Positions 19,770 through 27,425 of a stretch of 45,000 bases of DNA are shown one piece after another. The translations under genes and the position numbers were made by a program. The notes under the pieces were generated by a model. The model worked only from the letters and a program-made list of their open reading frames with translations. It searched no databases and had not been told where the DNA came from. Within the stretch, counting starts at the first letter, position 1. Each line of letters begins with the position of its first letter. Origin of the DNA: Paratrimastix pyriformis (lineage: Eukaryota; Preaxostyla; Paratrimastigidae); NCBI GenBank assembly GCA_027972325.1, contig JAPMOS010000104.1:1-45000 (forward strand). The letters run 5' to 3'.

Positions 19770-19896
19770 TGGGGTTGCACCATCCGTTGCATTATGCAAT
19801 CAAGATTGCATAATCGAATGGATGGTTGCACCATCCGTTGCATTATGCAATCAAGATTGCATAATCGAATGGATGGTTGCACCATCCGTTGCATTA
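19770..19896. repeat. 51-bp tandem hairpin units (palindromic micro-element)
   Basis: Two full units and a partial one, with TTGCA loops at 19775, 19826 and 19877, exactly 51 bp apart. Each unit has a GGATGG-TTGCA-CCATCC hairpin, a TCGAAT core and a second hairpin ATTATGCAATC-AA-GATTGCATAAT. The same arm-core-arm layout with different stem sequences is found at 27263-27315 and 29550-29595. Confidence 0.85.
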
Positions 19897-19946
19897 CCGG
19901 ATTAAAATGGAGCAATCGAGATGAAATTTTATCAGCGTTCATTATT

Positions 19947-20144
19947 ATGGAACCATATCAACAGTCAACATTTGACAAGATGAATGCTAAACTGACATCA
20001 ATTGAACGCTCAATGAAAGACATAACCAACCTATTAGAAGCATTGTTAGAAGAAACTGTAGTGTATGGAGAGTTACAGAAACAGGGCAGAGAGCAAAGCA
20101 GAATTCATTATAATTTGGAAGCACCAACTGAAAATCAAAAATGA
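19947..20144 (+). CDS. small coiled-coil protein (virus-like element)
   Basis: 65 residues from the chosen ATG (MEPYQQSTFDKMNAKLTSIE). The frame is open further upstream, but only through the hairpin array, so that part is unlikely to be native. A heptad-like helix spans about residues 8-45 (LTSIERSMKDITNLLEALLE), followed by a polar tail. It ends 50 bp before the GIY-YIG gene. No family was recognised. Confidence 0.5.
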   Translation: MEPYQQSTFDKMNAKLTSIERSMKDITNLLEALLEETVVYGELQKQGREQSRIHYNLEAPTENQK

Positions 20145-20194
20145 AAGTGACTTAAATACAGTTGAAATATTATCTAATACTATAGTATAGTAAA

Positions 20195-20950
20195 ATGAAA
20201 TACTACATATATAAGATAGTCAACACTGTTGAGCCGAATGAATTGTATATAGGTTCAACAAAGAACATCCGTTCGAGATGGGCAGTGCATAAAACGCATG
20301 TCAAGAGTGGATGTACACATCTGCTTTACAGCAGAATGAGAGAAGTAGGTATTGACAAGTTTACCATTGAAGAAATAGAAGCCATTTGTGATTGTGAGAA
20401 CATTAAAGAGATAGAAGAGAAATACATCAAAGAATATACAGAAAAGGGTTTCAAGATGCTTAATATGATTAAAGCATGTCGCACTGAAGATGAGCGCAAA
20501 GAATACCAACAGGAGAAATACAAGAAGACCTTTTGCAAGGATTTGTCGAACTACAAGCCGAGAGAATACAAGAAGAAGGAGAAATATGTGAAAGGAGCAA
20601 GGACTCAAGTAATAGTGACAAATAAGACAGATGGTACGAAAACAATATACAAGTCACTATATGCATGTAGTGTAGCATTGAAATTGAATCCAAATCAGGT
20701 TAAACAAAGATGTGAAAGTAGTTTTACATTTGATGACCTCGTATTTGAGTATGGAGAGTCAAAGAAACTCTTACCACCACAACTCAGGAAGACATTGAAC
20801 AGTTTGCAGTCATCAATTACCTACTTAGGCATTTCAGCTAAGACTAACAAAGAGCAATACAAGCAAATGCTTTTTGATAAGATAAAAAACCATAAGAAGA
20901 TACAGAAGGAAGATAAGGATGCACTTTATGAGTACCTCATTGATTTCTAA
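20195..20950 (+). CDS. GIY-YIG endonuclease with NUMOD-like DNA-binding region
   Basis: 251 residues, looks whole. The N-terminal nuclease domain (about 1-95) shows MKYYIYKIVNTVEPNELYIG with GIY-equivalent YIYKI and YIG-equivalent LYIGST, the catalytic Arg in NIRSRWAVHK and the Glu in IKEIEEKYIKEY. A Lys-rich linker follows. Residues about 145-185 (TKTIYKSLYACSVALKLNPN, then QVKQRCES) match the NUMOD1-type helix found in homing endonucleases. The C-terminal part is helical and basic. Such enzymes cut DNA site-specifically. TCTAATACTATAGTATAG lies just ahead of the start. It differs clearly from the SLX1-like domain in the nearby LINE. Confidence 0.8.
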   Translation: MKYYIYKIVNTVEPNELYIGSTKNIRSRWAVHKTHVKSGCTHLLYSRMREVGIDKFTIEEIEAICDCENIKEIEEKYIKEYTEKGFKMLNMIKACRTEDERKEYQQEKYKKTFCKDLSNYKPREYKKKEKYVKGARTQVIVTNKTDGTKTIYKSLYACSVALKLNPNQVKQRCESSFTFDDLVFEYGESKKLLPPQLRKTLNSLQSSITYLGISAKTNKEQYKQMLFDKIKNHKKIQKEDKDALYEYLIDF

Positions 20951-21005
20951 GTTGTTTTGAGTTTTGTTTTGAATTGAATTAATATAATCTATTGTTATAT
21001 TAATC

Positions 21006-21535
21006 ATGAAGGAAATGGATGAGAAAGCAGAGAGAAAACGTCTGATGCAATTGTCATTAGACTTATACAGACAGGAAGTTGAGAAGGAACCAAAGAACCA
21101 GAATGGAAGTGTTGTGATAAACCAGATGCAGTTACGACACCAGAAGGTTTGAATGTCTGTCAGAACTGTGGATGTGTATTAGAGACACCATTTGTATGTA
21201 ATTTTCAGGAAGAGCGAGCAGCACGTAATAAGTCACATTATGTGCCATATAAACCATCGAATTATTTCAACCAGGTGTTTAGCAAGATGGTACATTATCA
21301 AATAGCGCCGTCAGTCAGAGAAAGCATGAAGAGACAGTTTGCAAAGATAAAAGACAGGTTAGCCATCAGTAAGTATAGAATGAATTACAAGTTCATCATA
21401 TACAAATTATTACAGGCTAATGGTATTGAAGATAAGAAGTTATACAAAAGAATTTGTGTCAATCGAGAGTTCATAAAGAAGTATGAGAAGAAGTGGAATG
21501 AGCTTAAATTAGGCTCGAGCTTAAGCAGTAAGTGA
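21006..21535 (+). pseudogene. VLTF3-like viral late transcription factor (about one break)
   Basis: The coding signal starts MKEMDEKAERKRLMQLSLDL. A zinc-ribbon region follows, with WKCCDKPDAVTTPEGL and VCQNCGCVLETPF supplying two Cys pairs. The body has NYFNQVFSKMVHYQIAPSVR and then MNYKFIIYKLLQANGIEDKK, ending in a helical FIKKYEKKWNEL. Zinc ribbon plus a helical C-terminal domain is the layout of poxvirus VLTF3 and its homologues in nearly all large nucleocytoplasmic viruses, which activate late genes. A TFIIB-type ribbon is the alternative, but the cyclin folds are missing. TATAATCTATTGTTATATTA precedes the start. The end overlaps the next gene tail to tail. Confidence 0.5.
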
Positions 21536-21752
21536 TTTCATCGACATAAGATTTGACACTTGACGAAGCAATGTGCTTTTATCGAGGACTTTTGTATTAG
21601 TGATGATGCCGGAAATAGATGTAGCGATGTTAGATACAGTTTCAGATGCATCAGGAAGCATTAAACTGAGTTCATACTTATTGGTTGACACGACAGTCTT
21701 ATCATTCTTTACGACATACAGCTCGAAGTATCTGATGAACTTATAGATAACC
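21521..21752 (-). pseudogene. C-terminal piece of a viral gene split by a LINE
   Basis: About 75 codons of AT-rich coding sequence (IYKFIRYFELYVVKNDKTVV and beyond, ending in MKSLTA). Codon use and strand match 26705-27425, on the far side of the GC-rich LINE, so both were probably one gene before insertion. The C-terminal part is helical and Ser/Thr-rich. No family was recognised. Confidence 0.6.
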
Positions 21753-22067
21753 GTGCCACCGGGCGCGCCGCTCCTCCCATCTCCTCGCTCTCTGGCCGCC
21801 CCGGGCATCCCCCTGGCCGTCCCGGGCTTCCCCCTGGCCGCCCCGGGCATCCCGATGGCTGCACCCTTCCCCCAGGCCGTCCCCTCCCGCCCCAGCCGCC
21901 CCCGCCGCCCGGCCACCCAGCCAGCACTTCCCCCACAGACGTTCCTTGTTCCCCCTGGCTCCCTGATCTCATGCGGTGGTGGCCAGTGCTTTCGTCTCCC
22001 GGTCTACTAAGGCGGCCCCAATCGCGGGTGCCCCGCTGCCAACCCGGCCACCCCAGCGGACCTCCGC

Positions 22068-23291
22068 GTGGCGGCCCGCTGTCTTCCTCCCCCCCAGCCG
22101 CTTGCCGGAGCCAGCCCCCACCCCGCGACACCCCGGTCCGCCACCCCTCCGACGTCTGCAACACCGGCCGCAGAGCTCCCCGCGAGTGCCCCCCCCTCTG
22201 GCCCCCCGGAACTCCCACCACCTCCGGCGCCACCGGCGGCCTGGACGCCCACCAGGATCACTGGCACGCCCCCTGTTCTCTACTTCCTGGCCAATCGCCA
22301 CCGACATCTGTACATCGGCTCCACCACCCACCTGACCCGGCGCTTCTGCCAGCACAACGGATGGTGGGCCGGAGGCGCACTGCAGACTTCCCGCGGCCGA
22401 CCGTGGCGACTTGTCGCTGCCTGTTGGGGCCTCTCCCTGGAGCGGACGCGCCGGCTGGAGGATCTCCTCCACCGCCCCAACGGGGACTGCCACTTCAGGA
22501 AGCCCGTCACCATCTCCGCCGCGGTCTCCGCCCTTTGCACCCTCCTCACCCCCCAACTCGGCCACAACGTCCACCTCCACCTCATCTCCCCTGTCCGCTG
22601 CGGCATGGCCACGGCCACGGTGGCCGTGTCCGTCACCCGAGGCCCCCTCCTCCACAGCTTCCCCGACTCGCCCCTCGCGGCCCCCGCCAGTCAGCCGCCG
22701 TCGCCACCGCCGGGAGAGGCCGATGAGCCGCCTGATCCTCCTCGCCGGGCCCGGGGATCGGAGCCCGGTCGCCCCAGCCGCTCTCCGAGGCCGAACAGGA
22801 TGCACTGCGGGGCGCAGCGGGGCTGGCGGATCCCGAGGCCATCCTCGCGACACTGGTCTCGGCCCTCGCCCGACGGACGCCCGCCCGCACCGCGCCACCA
22901 CCCAAGCGGGCCAAACCACAGGTGGCTCCAGGACCCTCCGCGTCGCCCTCCGGCGGACCCACAGGATTGCCGCCCTGCTCCGTGCCCAGGGGCTCTCAGT
23001 GCGCCGCCCTGGAATGCCCCGGCCCGCCTCCTATCGGGATGGAGGAGCGCCCGGGCGGCCCTGGCCGCCGCTCGAGTCCGGGCCCGGAAGGCCGCCGAGA
23101 AGTCGAAGGCCCGCCGGCAGCTGGCCTTGTTTTTCGGCAACCGCCGCAGGTTCTTCGCCTCGCTCTCCTCGGCCGAGGATGGCCGGCCCTCATGCCCGAT
23201 CGCCTGGGAACAGATCAGCGAGCACCACCGACGAGAGGCCGCCTCTCGAGGCGGCCCGGGCCCCGACGCGGACATCCCTGGGCTGCCCTAG
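22068..23291 (+). CDS. LINE N-terminal part with SLX1-like GIY-YIG nuclease domain
   Basis: 407 codons. Residues about 66-160 hold PPVLYFLANRHRHLYIGSTT, then HLTRRFCQHNGWWAGGALQT and SRGRPWRLVAACWGLSLERT, then RRLEDLLHRP. The HNG...GGA..T...PW order with Tyr, YIGS, Arg, His and Glu is the pattern of SLX1 structure-specific nucleases rather than of homing or Penelope GIY-YIG enzymes. Part of the Pro-rich stretch 22640-23060 makes better sense in other frames (LSEAEQDALRGAAGLADPEA). The end (KARRQLALFFGNRRRFFASL) looks like the conserved leader before a LINE RT, so a frameshift near 23290 separates it from RT. It would probably nick target or branched DNA. Confidence 0.65.
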   Translation: MAARCLPPPQPLAGASPHPATPRSATPPTSATPAAELPASAPPSGPPELPPPPAPPAAWTPTRITGTPPVLYFLANRHRHLYIGSTTHLTRRFCQHNGWWAGGALQTSRGRPWRLVAACWGLSLERTRRLEDLLHRPNGDCHFRKPVTISAAVSALCTLLTPQLGHNVHLHLISPVRCGMATATVAVSVTRGPLLHSFPDSPLAAPASQPPSPPPGEADEPPDPPRRARGSEPGRPSRSPRPNRMHCGAQRGWRIPRPSSRHWSRPSPDGRPPAPRHHPSGPNHRWLQDPPRRPPADPQDCRPAPCPGALSAPPWNAPARLLSGWRSARAALAAARVRARKAAEKSKARRQLALFFGNRRRFFASLSSAEDGRPSCPIAWEQISEHHRREAASRGGPGPDADIPGLP

Positions 23292-25024
23292 CCGCCTCGG
23301 TCCCGGCCCTGACAGCAGCCGAGGTCGCCGCCCTGGAGGACGACATCAGCATGGACGAAGTGCGGGGCCAGGTCGCCCACGCGGCCCCGCACACTGCTCC
23401 GGGCGCAGACGGCGTGGGGATCGACGCCGTCAAGAGCCTTTCGAAGGAGGAGGCCTTCGCGGGCGCCCTCTTGGCCCTGTACCGCGCCTGCTGGCGGTCG
23501 AAGACCACCCCCGCCCGGTGGCGCACCTCGGAGGCGGTGCTTCTCCCCAAGAAGGGCAAGCCACCGGGGGAGATCAGCTCCTGGCGGCACATTGCGCTCT
23601 GCGACGTCCTGGCCAAGATCTATGGGGCAATCCTCGGCCAACGACTGACGGTGCTGCTCGGCCACCGCGGCCGCCTCGCGGCCTCGCAACATGGCTTTTG
23701 CCCAGGGCTTGGGCCCTTGCTCCACGTGTCGACCCTCCTGGCCACGCTGGAAAGCCGCAATCGGGCAAAGGCGCCGCTCAGGGTGGCGTTCATTGACCTG
23801 CGGAATGCCTTCGGCAGCGTGGAGCGGTGGGTCATCCGGAAAGGCCTCGAGCTTGCCCGCATCCCTGAACACCTGCTGGCCGTGATCATGGAGATGCATC
23901 AGGGACTCCGGATGACCTGGCGCCTCCGGCCGGACGACGCCGAGGGCATCGCCCTGGACCGAGGCGTCCGACAAGGCGATTCGCTCTCACCAATCATATT
24001 TCTGCTGGCGGTCGACCCACTCCTTCGTTGGCTGGCGATGGCCGACCCAGCCCTGGGGGACCTCGGCGCGGGGCTGGTCGAGGATCCCACGACCGCGGCA
24101 ACAACCCAGGCATTTGCCGACGACATCGCACTCCTCGCGCCCAGCGACGCCGCCCTTGCCGTCCTCTGCCACCGGGTCGACGCCTTCCTGGCTTGGGCAC
24201 GCCAGTCGACCAACACCGACAAGTGCGCCCTGCTGGCAGTCGAAGGGGGTCAGCCGCACACCAGCGCCCGGGCACTCCTCCAAGGGAAGGCCATCCCAAC
24301 ACTGGGCTCCGCGGGGCCAGCGGATCCTACACCTACCTGGGCTACGACATCTCCCCGAGGGCCTCGCCGCCACGCACCTGCCGCGGGTGCTGGCCAACTG
24401 GGACAAGAGGCTGGCCCTGATCCACGGCTGCGCCCTACCCCCGCTGGCAAAGGTGGAGGCCACAAAGCAATGGGCCCTTCCGTCTTTGGTGTACGGCCTT
24501 ACCGCCGCGTGCCCGTCGGCCGACCTGTGCGCCAAGCTCGAAGACACCCTGGCTCGCTATGCGGCGGCCTGGTTCACGGGCCGCCCCTGGGGACCGACAA
24601 GAAGTTCCTCCCCGGCGTCCCGCGGGCCTTCCTGTTCCTGCCCGGCCAGGGCCCCGGCCTCCCGCGCATCGAAGCCACCCTGCGTCAGGCCCACCTGGGC
24701 CTGGTGGCCCGCTCCTCAACCCCCGCCAGGTGGCCACTTCCTCGACCAATGGGCCCGCCCCACGCCTTCGCCCGCGTCCTGGTGGCCGCCGCCCGCCCCT
24801 CACTCCCCAGCCCGCCGCCGCGCCGCCGCAGGTCCTGCGCCACGGAGATCGCCGTCCCTGAGGCCCTGTGGCAATGGCTGGCGCACGACCAGGCCCGGCA
24901 CGCCTACAGCCTCGTCCCCAACTCCCGGCGGCCAGGCTGGCTCCTCCGGAACCAGCTCGTCCGGGGGCCCACGTCTTCCCGCAGGGGGCCGGCCACCGCG
25001 ACCGCCGGAAGGAGCTCCGCCTGA
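22922..25024 (+). CDS. LINE reverse transcriptase
   Basis: 700 codons, of which the RT signal lies at about 23320-24300. It shows APGADGVGIDAVKSL, then AVLLPKKGKPPGEISSWRHI, LAASQHGFCPGLG, motif A VAFIDLRNAFGSVERW near residue 290, motif B GVRQGDSLSPIIFLLAVDPL and motif C AFADDIALLAP near residue 396. FADD and the GVRQGDSLSP block are those of non-LTR RTs. After about 24300 the thumb continues in other frames (YTYLGYDISP, then LAKVEATKQWALPSLVYGL), marking frameshifts. The enzyme primes cDNA on nicked target DNA. The residues before about 130 overlap the previous frame and are probably not coding. Confidence 0.85.
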   Translation: MAPGPSASPSGGPTGLPPCSVPRGSQCAALECPGPPPIGMEERPGGPGRRSSPGPEGRREVEGPPAAGLVFRQPPQVLRLALLGRGWPALMPDRLGTDQRAPPTRGRLSRRPGPRRGHPWAALAASVPALTAAEVAALEDDISMDEVRGQVAHAAPHTAPGADGVGIDAVKSLSKEEAFAGALLALYRACWRSKTTPARWRTSEAVLLPKKGKPPGEISSWRHIALCDVLAKIYGAILGQRLTVLLGHRGRLAASQHGFCPGLGPLLHVSTLLATLESRNRAKAPLRVAFIDLRNAFGSVERWVIRKGLELARIPEHLLAVIMEMHQGLRMTWRLRPDDAEGIALDRGVRQGDSLSPIIFLLAVDPLLRWLAMADPALGDLGAGLVEDPTTAATTQAFADDIALLAPSDAALAVLCHRVDAFLAWARQSTNTDKCALLAVEGGQPHTSARALLQGKAIPTLGSAGPADPTPTWATTSPRGPRRHAPAAGAGQLGQEAGPDPRLRPTPAGKGGGHKAMGPSVFGVRPYRRVPVGRPVRQARRHPGSLCGGLVHGPPLGTDKKFLPGVPRAFLFLPGQGPGLPRIEATLRQAHLGLVARSSTPARWPLPRPMGPPHAFARVLVAAARPSLPSPPPRRRRSCATEIAVPEALWQWLAHDQARHAYSLVPNSRRPGWLLRNQLVRGPTSSRRGPATATAGRSSA

Positions 25025-25039
25025 TGGGTCTCGCGGAGC

Positions 25040-25471
25040 TGCTGCCCACCTTGCCGGCGGACTCGATACAGGTTTTCACGGACGGCTCCTTCGAGGTCGG
25101 ACCCGAGGGGCTCCTGAGGGGGCGCGGCCGCCGTCCTGATCCACCCCGACGGCAGAGCGGTGGCGCTCCGCCGCACGCTCCTGTGGCCCACCAGCAACGC
25201 ACAGGCCGAGGTGGAGGCCATCCGCCTGGCCGCCGAGCTGCTCAGCAGGGAGCGGGTGTCACCGAGCCGAGCCATCCTGCTCCTCTCCGACAGCTCATAC
25301 GCCCTCGGCGCCCTTTGCCGGTCCTGTGGCCTGTCTCAGTGCCAGCAGACCGTCCTCCGGATCCGCGACGAGCTGCTCTCTCGCTGGCCGCGCCTCCTCT
25401 GTCACCACGTCCCATCACACGCCGACGTCGCCGTCCCCATGCCCCCAACTGTGGGGGAACCTGCAAGCTGA
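25040..25471 (+). pseudogene. LINE RNase H domain (frameshifted)
   Basis: SIQVFTDGSFEVGPEGLLRG supplies the first Asp. After a frame change near 25110 come AEVEAIRLAAELL (Glu), AILLLSDSSYALGALC (Asp) and LLCHHVPSHADV, then NLQADRLAG in yet another frame (last Asp). This is a type I RNase H, which in LINEs such as R1, I and Dualen removes RNA from the hybrid. A related fragment lies at 43265-43330 on the minus strand. Confidence 0.75.
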
Positions 25472-25688
25472 CCGCCTGGCGGGGAGGCCGCGGCGGCAGA
25501 CCCGCCGCCCCCGCCACCAACCCCGGAAGCCTGCCGCCCCGCAACAGATCGGCCTCACCTGCCCAGCCCCGCTCCGGTTCCGGCCATCAGGACCGGTGGA
25601 TGCGCCCTGCCGTTCCCTGCTCGACCGTTCACCACCGCCGCGGCCCGGGGTTCTGCCTTGCCCTCCAATGTGAGGAAGACAGCCGCGA

Positions 25689-26501
25689 GTGGCTACAGCG
25701 CCGGAGCATGGCCTCATCGGGGTGACCCTCGACACACTCGAGCAGAAGCTGGCCTCGGCGGCCTGGCGGCAGCTCGCGGCCCCCGCCTGGAAGGTGCGCC
25801 GCCTCGTCTGGCTGCTCTTTGGCACGTTCCCCACCCTGGCAACCATCCGCGCCCTCTACGCGGGCCAAGGGGGCGCTGCCTGGACCACACCCTGCCCGCT
25901 CTGCCACGGGGCCCCAGAGACCATGGCCCACCTGCTGTCGGCCTGCGGCAGGTTCCACCACTACTACACGGCCAGGCACGACCGTGCCGTCCGCCGCCTG
26001 TGGGCCTGGTTCGGCGGCCAGGACGCCTGGGTGATCCGGCACTACCTGGGCGTCTCGGCAACCAACCGTCAGCCGGCCCTCCCGCAACCCCTGCTGGATG
26101 AGATCCCAGCGGCCTTCCGAGACCTGCACCCGGACCTGGTCCTGCAGTCTCGGGCCCCCGACGGCGCCTGGTGGCTCGTGGACGTGGCCATCACAGGGGG
26201 CGACAGCCAGGGTTGGCCCGCCCTGGCAGCGGGAAAAGCCACCCACTACGCCGAGCTTTGTCGGTCGATCTCGAAAGCCACCGGGCAACCCTGTCGCGTG
26301 GTCCCGGTCGTCCTCTCGGCGCGGGGAGTCGTCCCTCGGGCCACGCTGCAGGCCCTCTCTCGGACCACCCCGGCCTCCCCGCCTGAGATCCGGCTGGGCC
26401 TCCAGAAGTGCCTCTCCTCCCTCGCCACCCTGCTCGTGCGCGACGCCCTGGCCCTGATGACCATGCGGAACAGGGCGGCTGCCGACGAGCCGCACCCCTG
26501 A
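25689..26501 (+). CDS. LINE C-terminal zinc finger and restriction-like endonuclease
   Basis: 270 codons. The finger uses C69, C72, H81 and C86 (CPLCHGAPETMAHLLSAC). After a helical spacer, residues 148-165 give PD followed 15 residues later by VAIT-flanked Asp (HPDLVLQSRAPDGAWWLVDV). Then come ATHYAELCRSISKATGQPCR and VVPVVLSARGVV. A finger followed by PD...D and a Lys/Tyr-containing helix is the restriction-like endonuclease (REL) of R2, R4, NeSL and Dualen LINEs, which nicks the target. The stop at 26501 is followed by about 190 bp of 3' UTR. Confidence 0.7.
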   Translation: MATAPEHGLIGVTLDTLEQKLASAAWRQLAAPAWKVRRLVWLLFGTFPTLATIRALYAGQGGAAWTTPCPLCHGAPETMAHLLSACGRFHHYYTARHDRAVRRLWAWFGGQDAWVIRHYLGVSATNRQPALPQPLLDEIPAAFRDLHPDLVLQSRAPDGAWWLVDVAITGGDSQGWPALAAGKATHYAELCRSISKATGQPCRVVPVVLSARGVVPRATLQALSRTTPASPPEIRLGLQKCLSSLATLLVRDALALMTMRNRAAADEPHP

Positions 26502-26636
26502 CACAAGGCACCCCACCTCCCCGCCGCCCCCTATCACCCACCCACTGGGGCTCCGCTCGCCGCGGCTGCCCCGGCCGAGGAGGACCCAACACGAGGTCAT
26601 TAGGCCCAGGGCCCCCATCGGAACGTGTAACGCGCG

Positions 26637-26673
26637 ACGCGAAGGCGGGAGTAAAGTTTCTCTTCGCCTGCGT
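26637..26673 (+). other. stem-loop at the LINE 3' end
   Basis: ACGC, a two-base bulge, AGGCG, a 17-base loop, then CGCCTGCGT pair as a terminal hairpin about 15-20 bp before the right junction. LINE RTs often recognise such 3' structures; this role is inferred. Confidence 0.5.
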
Positions 26674-26704
26674 CCTCGCAAATACACAGCATGTCTCTCT
26701 CTGT

Positions 26705-27425
26705 TGTTGTATTTCACATTCATCACACAGATGTCGATAATGTTGTTTGCTTTGATTGCTTGTAGTATTAAATCGTAGGTGATGCCATTATACTTATCAT
26801 TTTGATATACGACGCTCCACATTTTGATAAAGCCGAGCCATTCATTTTCGAAATTTTGCATTCGTTCAGTCACCTTTTTCTTTAGGATACCCCAGCATGA
26901 ATTGACAGATGATTCATACTTGTTGATGTAACGTTTCATCTTTTGTATCTCATCGACGAGTCCACTATTTTGTGATACATCACACACGACAGATTCAACG
27001 AGCAGCTTATCGAGTTTGTATTTAAACACCTCCTCAATGAATCCACCGAGTTCAGCCATGGAATCCACATCGTCATCGAACTGTAAGTCGCGCCCGGAAT
27101 TGTTCAGAAGAGGGTAAATCCATTTCATGTAACGCTCAAATGATTGGAAAATGACAGGTTGTTTGAACACATCAGATAACTCATACCATTCTTTCTTAAT
27201 GAACACAGTTTGTCCACTGTCGAATCTTATCTTCACAACATTCTGTGCTAAGCTTTCATCTTGCAATGAAGGGTTGCACCCTTCGTTCGAACGCACACAA
27301 TCTTGTGTGCATTGCTTAGCAATAGCATCATCATAAGGCGTTAGAATCACTTTGTTAGGGTGATGTAGTTCTTGAAGAGTATCATTTAGTTGATTTTCAT
27401 TCACAGTTTCAACTGTTCTGTGCAT
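26705..27425 (-). pseudogene. N-terminal piece of a viral gene split by a LINE
   Basis: About 240 AT-rich codons from MHRTVETVNENQLNDTLQEL. Later segments include WIYPLLNNSGRDLQFDDDVD, a helical middle and CWGILKKKVTERMQNFENEW. The coding signal ends at the LINE junction near 26705. A palindromic micro-element (27263-27315) sits in the N-terminal part, encoding a Cys/Ser-containing stretch unlike its surroundings. The gene begins inside the end of its upstream neighbour (stop at 27401), consistent with compact viral packing. No family was recognised. Confidence 0.6.
27263..27315 (+). repeat. 53-bp cloverleaf palindrome inside a gene
   Basis: GCAATG and CATTGC close the structure. Inside are three perfect arms: AAGGG-TTGCA-CCCTT, CGTTCGAACG, and CACACAA-TC-TTGTGTG. 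Every base except the loops is paired. It shares the TTGCA loop and TTCGA core with the array at 19770 and the arm-core-arm order with 29550. Confidence 0.85.

Larger units (their letters stand above)
21753..26690 (+). mobile_element. GC-rich LINE with GIY-YIG, RT, RNase H, zinc finger and restriction-like endonuclease
   Basis: A non-LTR retrotransposon inserted in an AT-rich viral gene. Order: Pro-rich leader with a 21-bp repeat (about 21795-21860), SLX1-like GIY-YIG domain (about 22260-22560), linker, RT (about 23320-24230), RNase H (about 25040-25440), CCHC finger (about 25893-25946) and PD-D restriction-like nuclease (about 26125-26190). The 3' end holds a stem-loop at 26637-26673 and lacks a poly-A tail. 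No target duplication was evident. The frame changes repeatedly (for example near 23290, 24310, 24355, 24590, 25110 and after 25440), so this copy is decayed, or the sequence has indel errors in GC-rich runs. Confidence 0.85.

Noticed and set aside
22411-23796. Separate gene in the 5' half of the LINE
   Set aside because: Only short islands of this frame look protein-like, and they fit a frameshifted LINE linker between GIY-YIG and RT.
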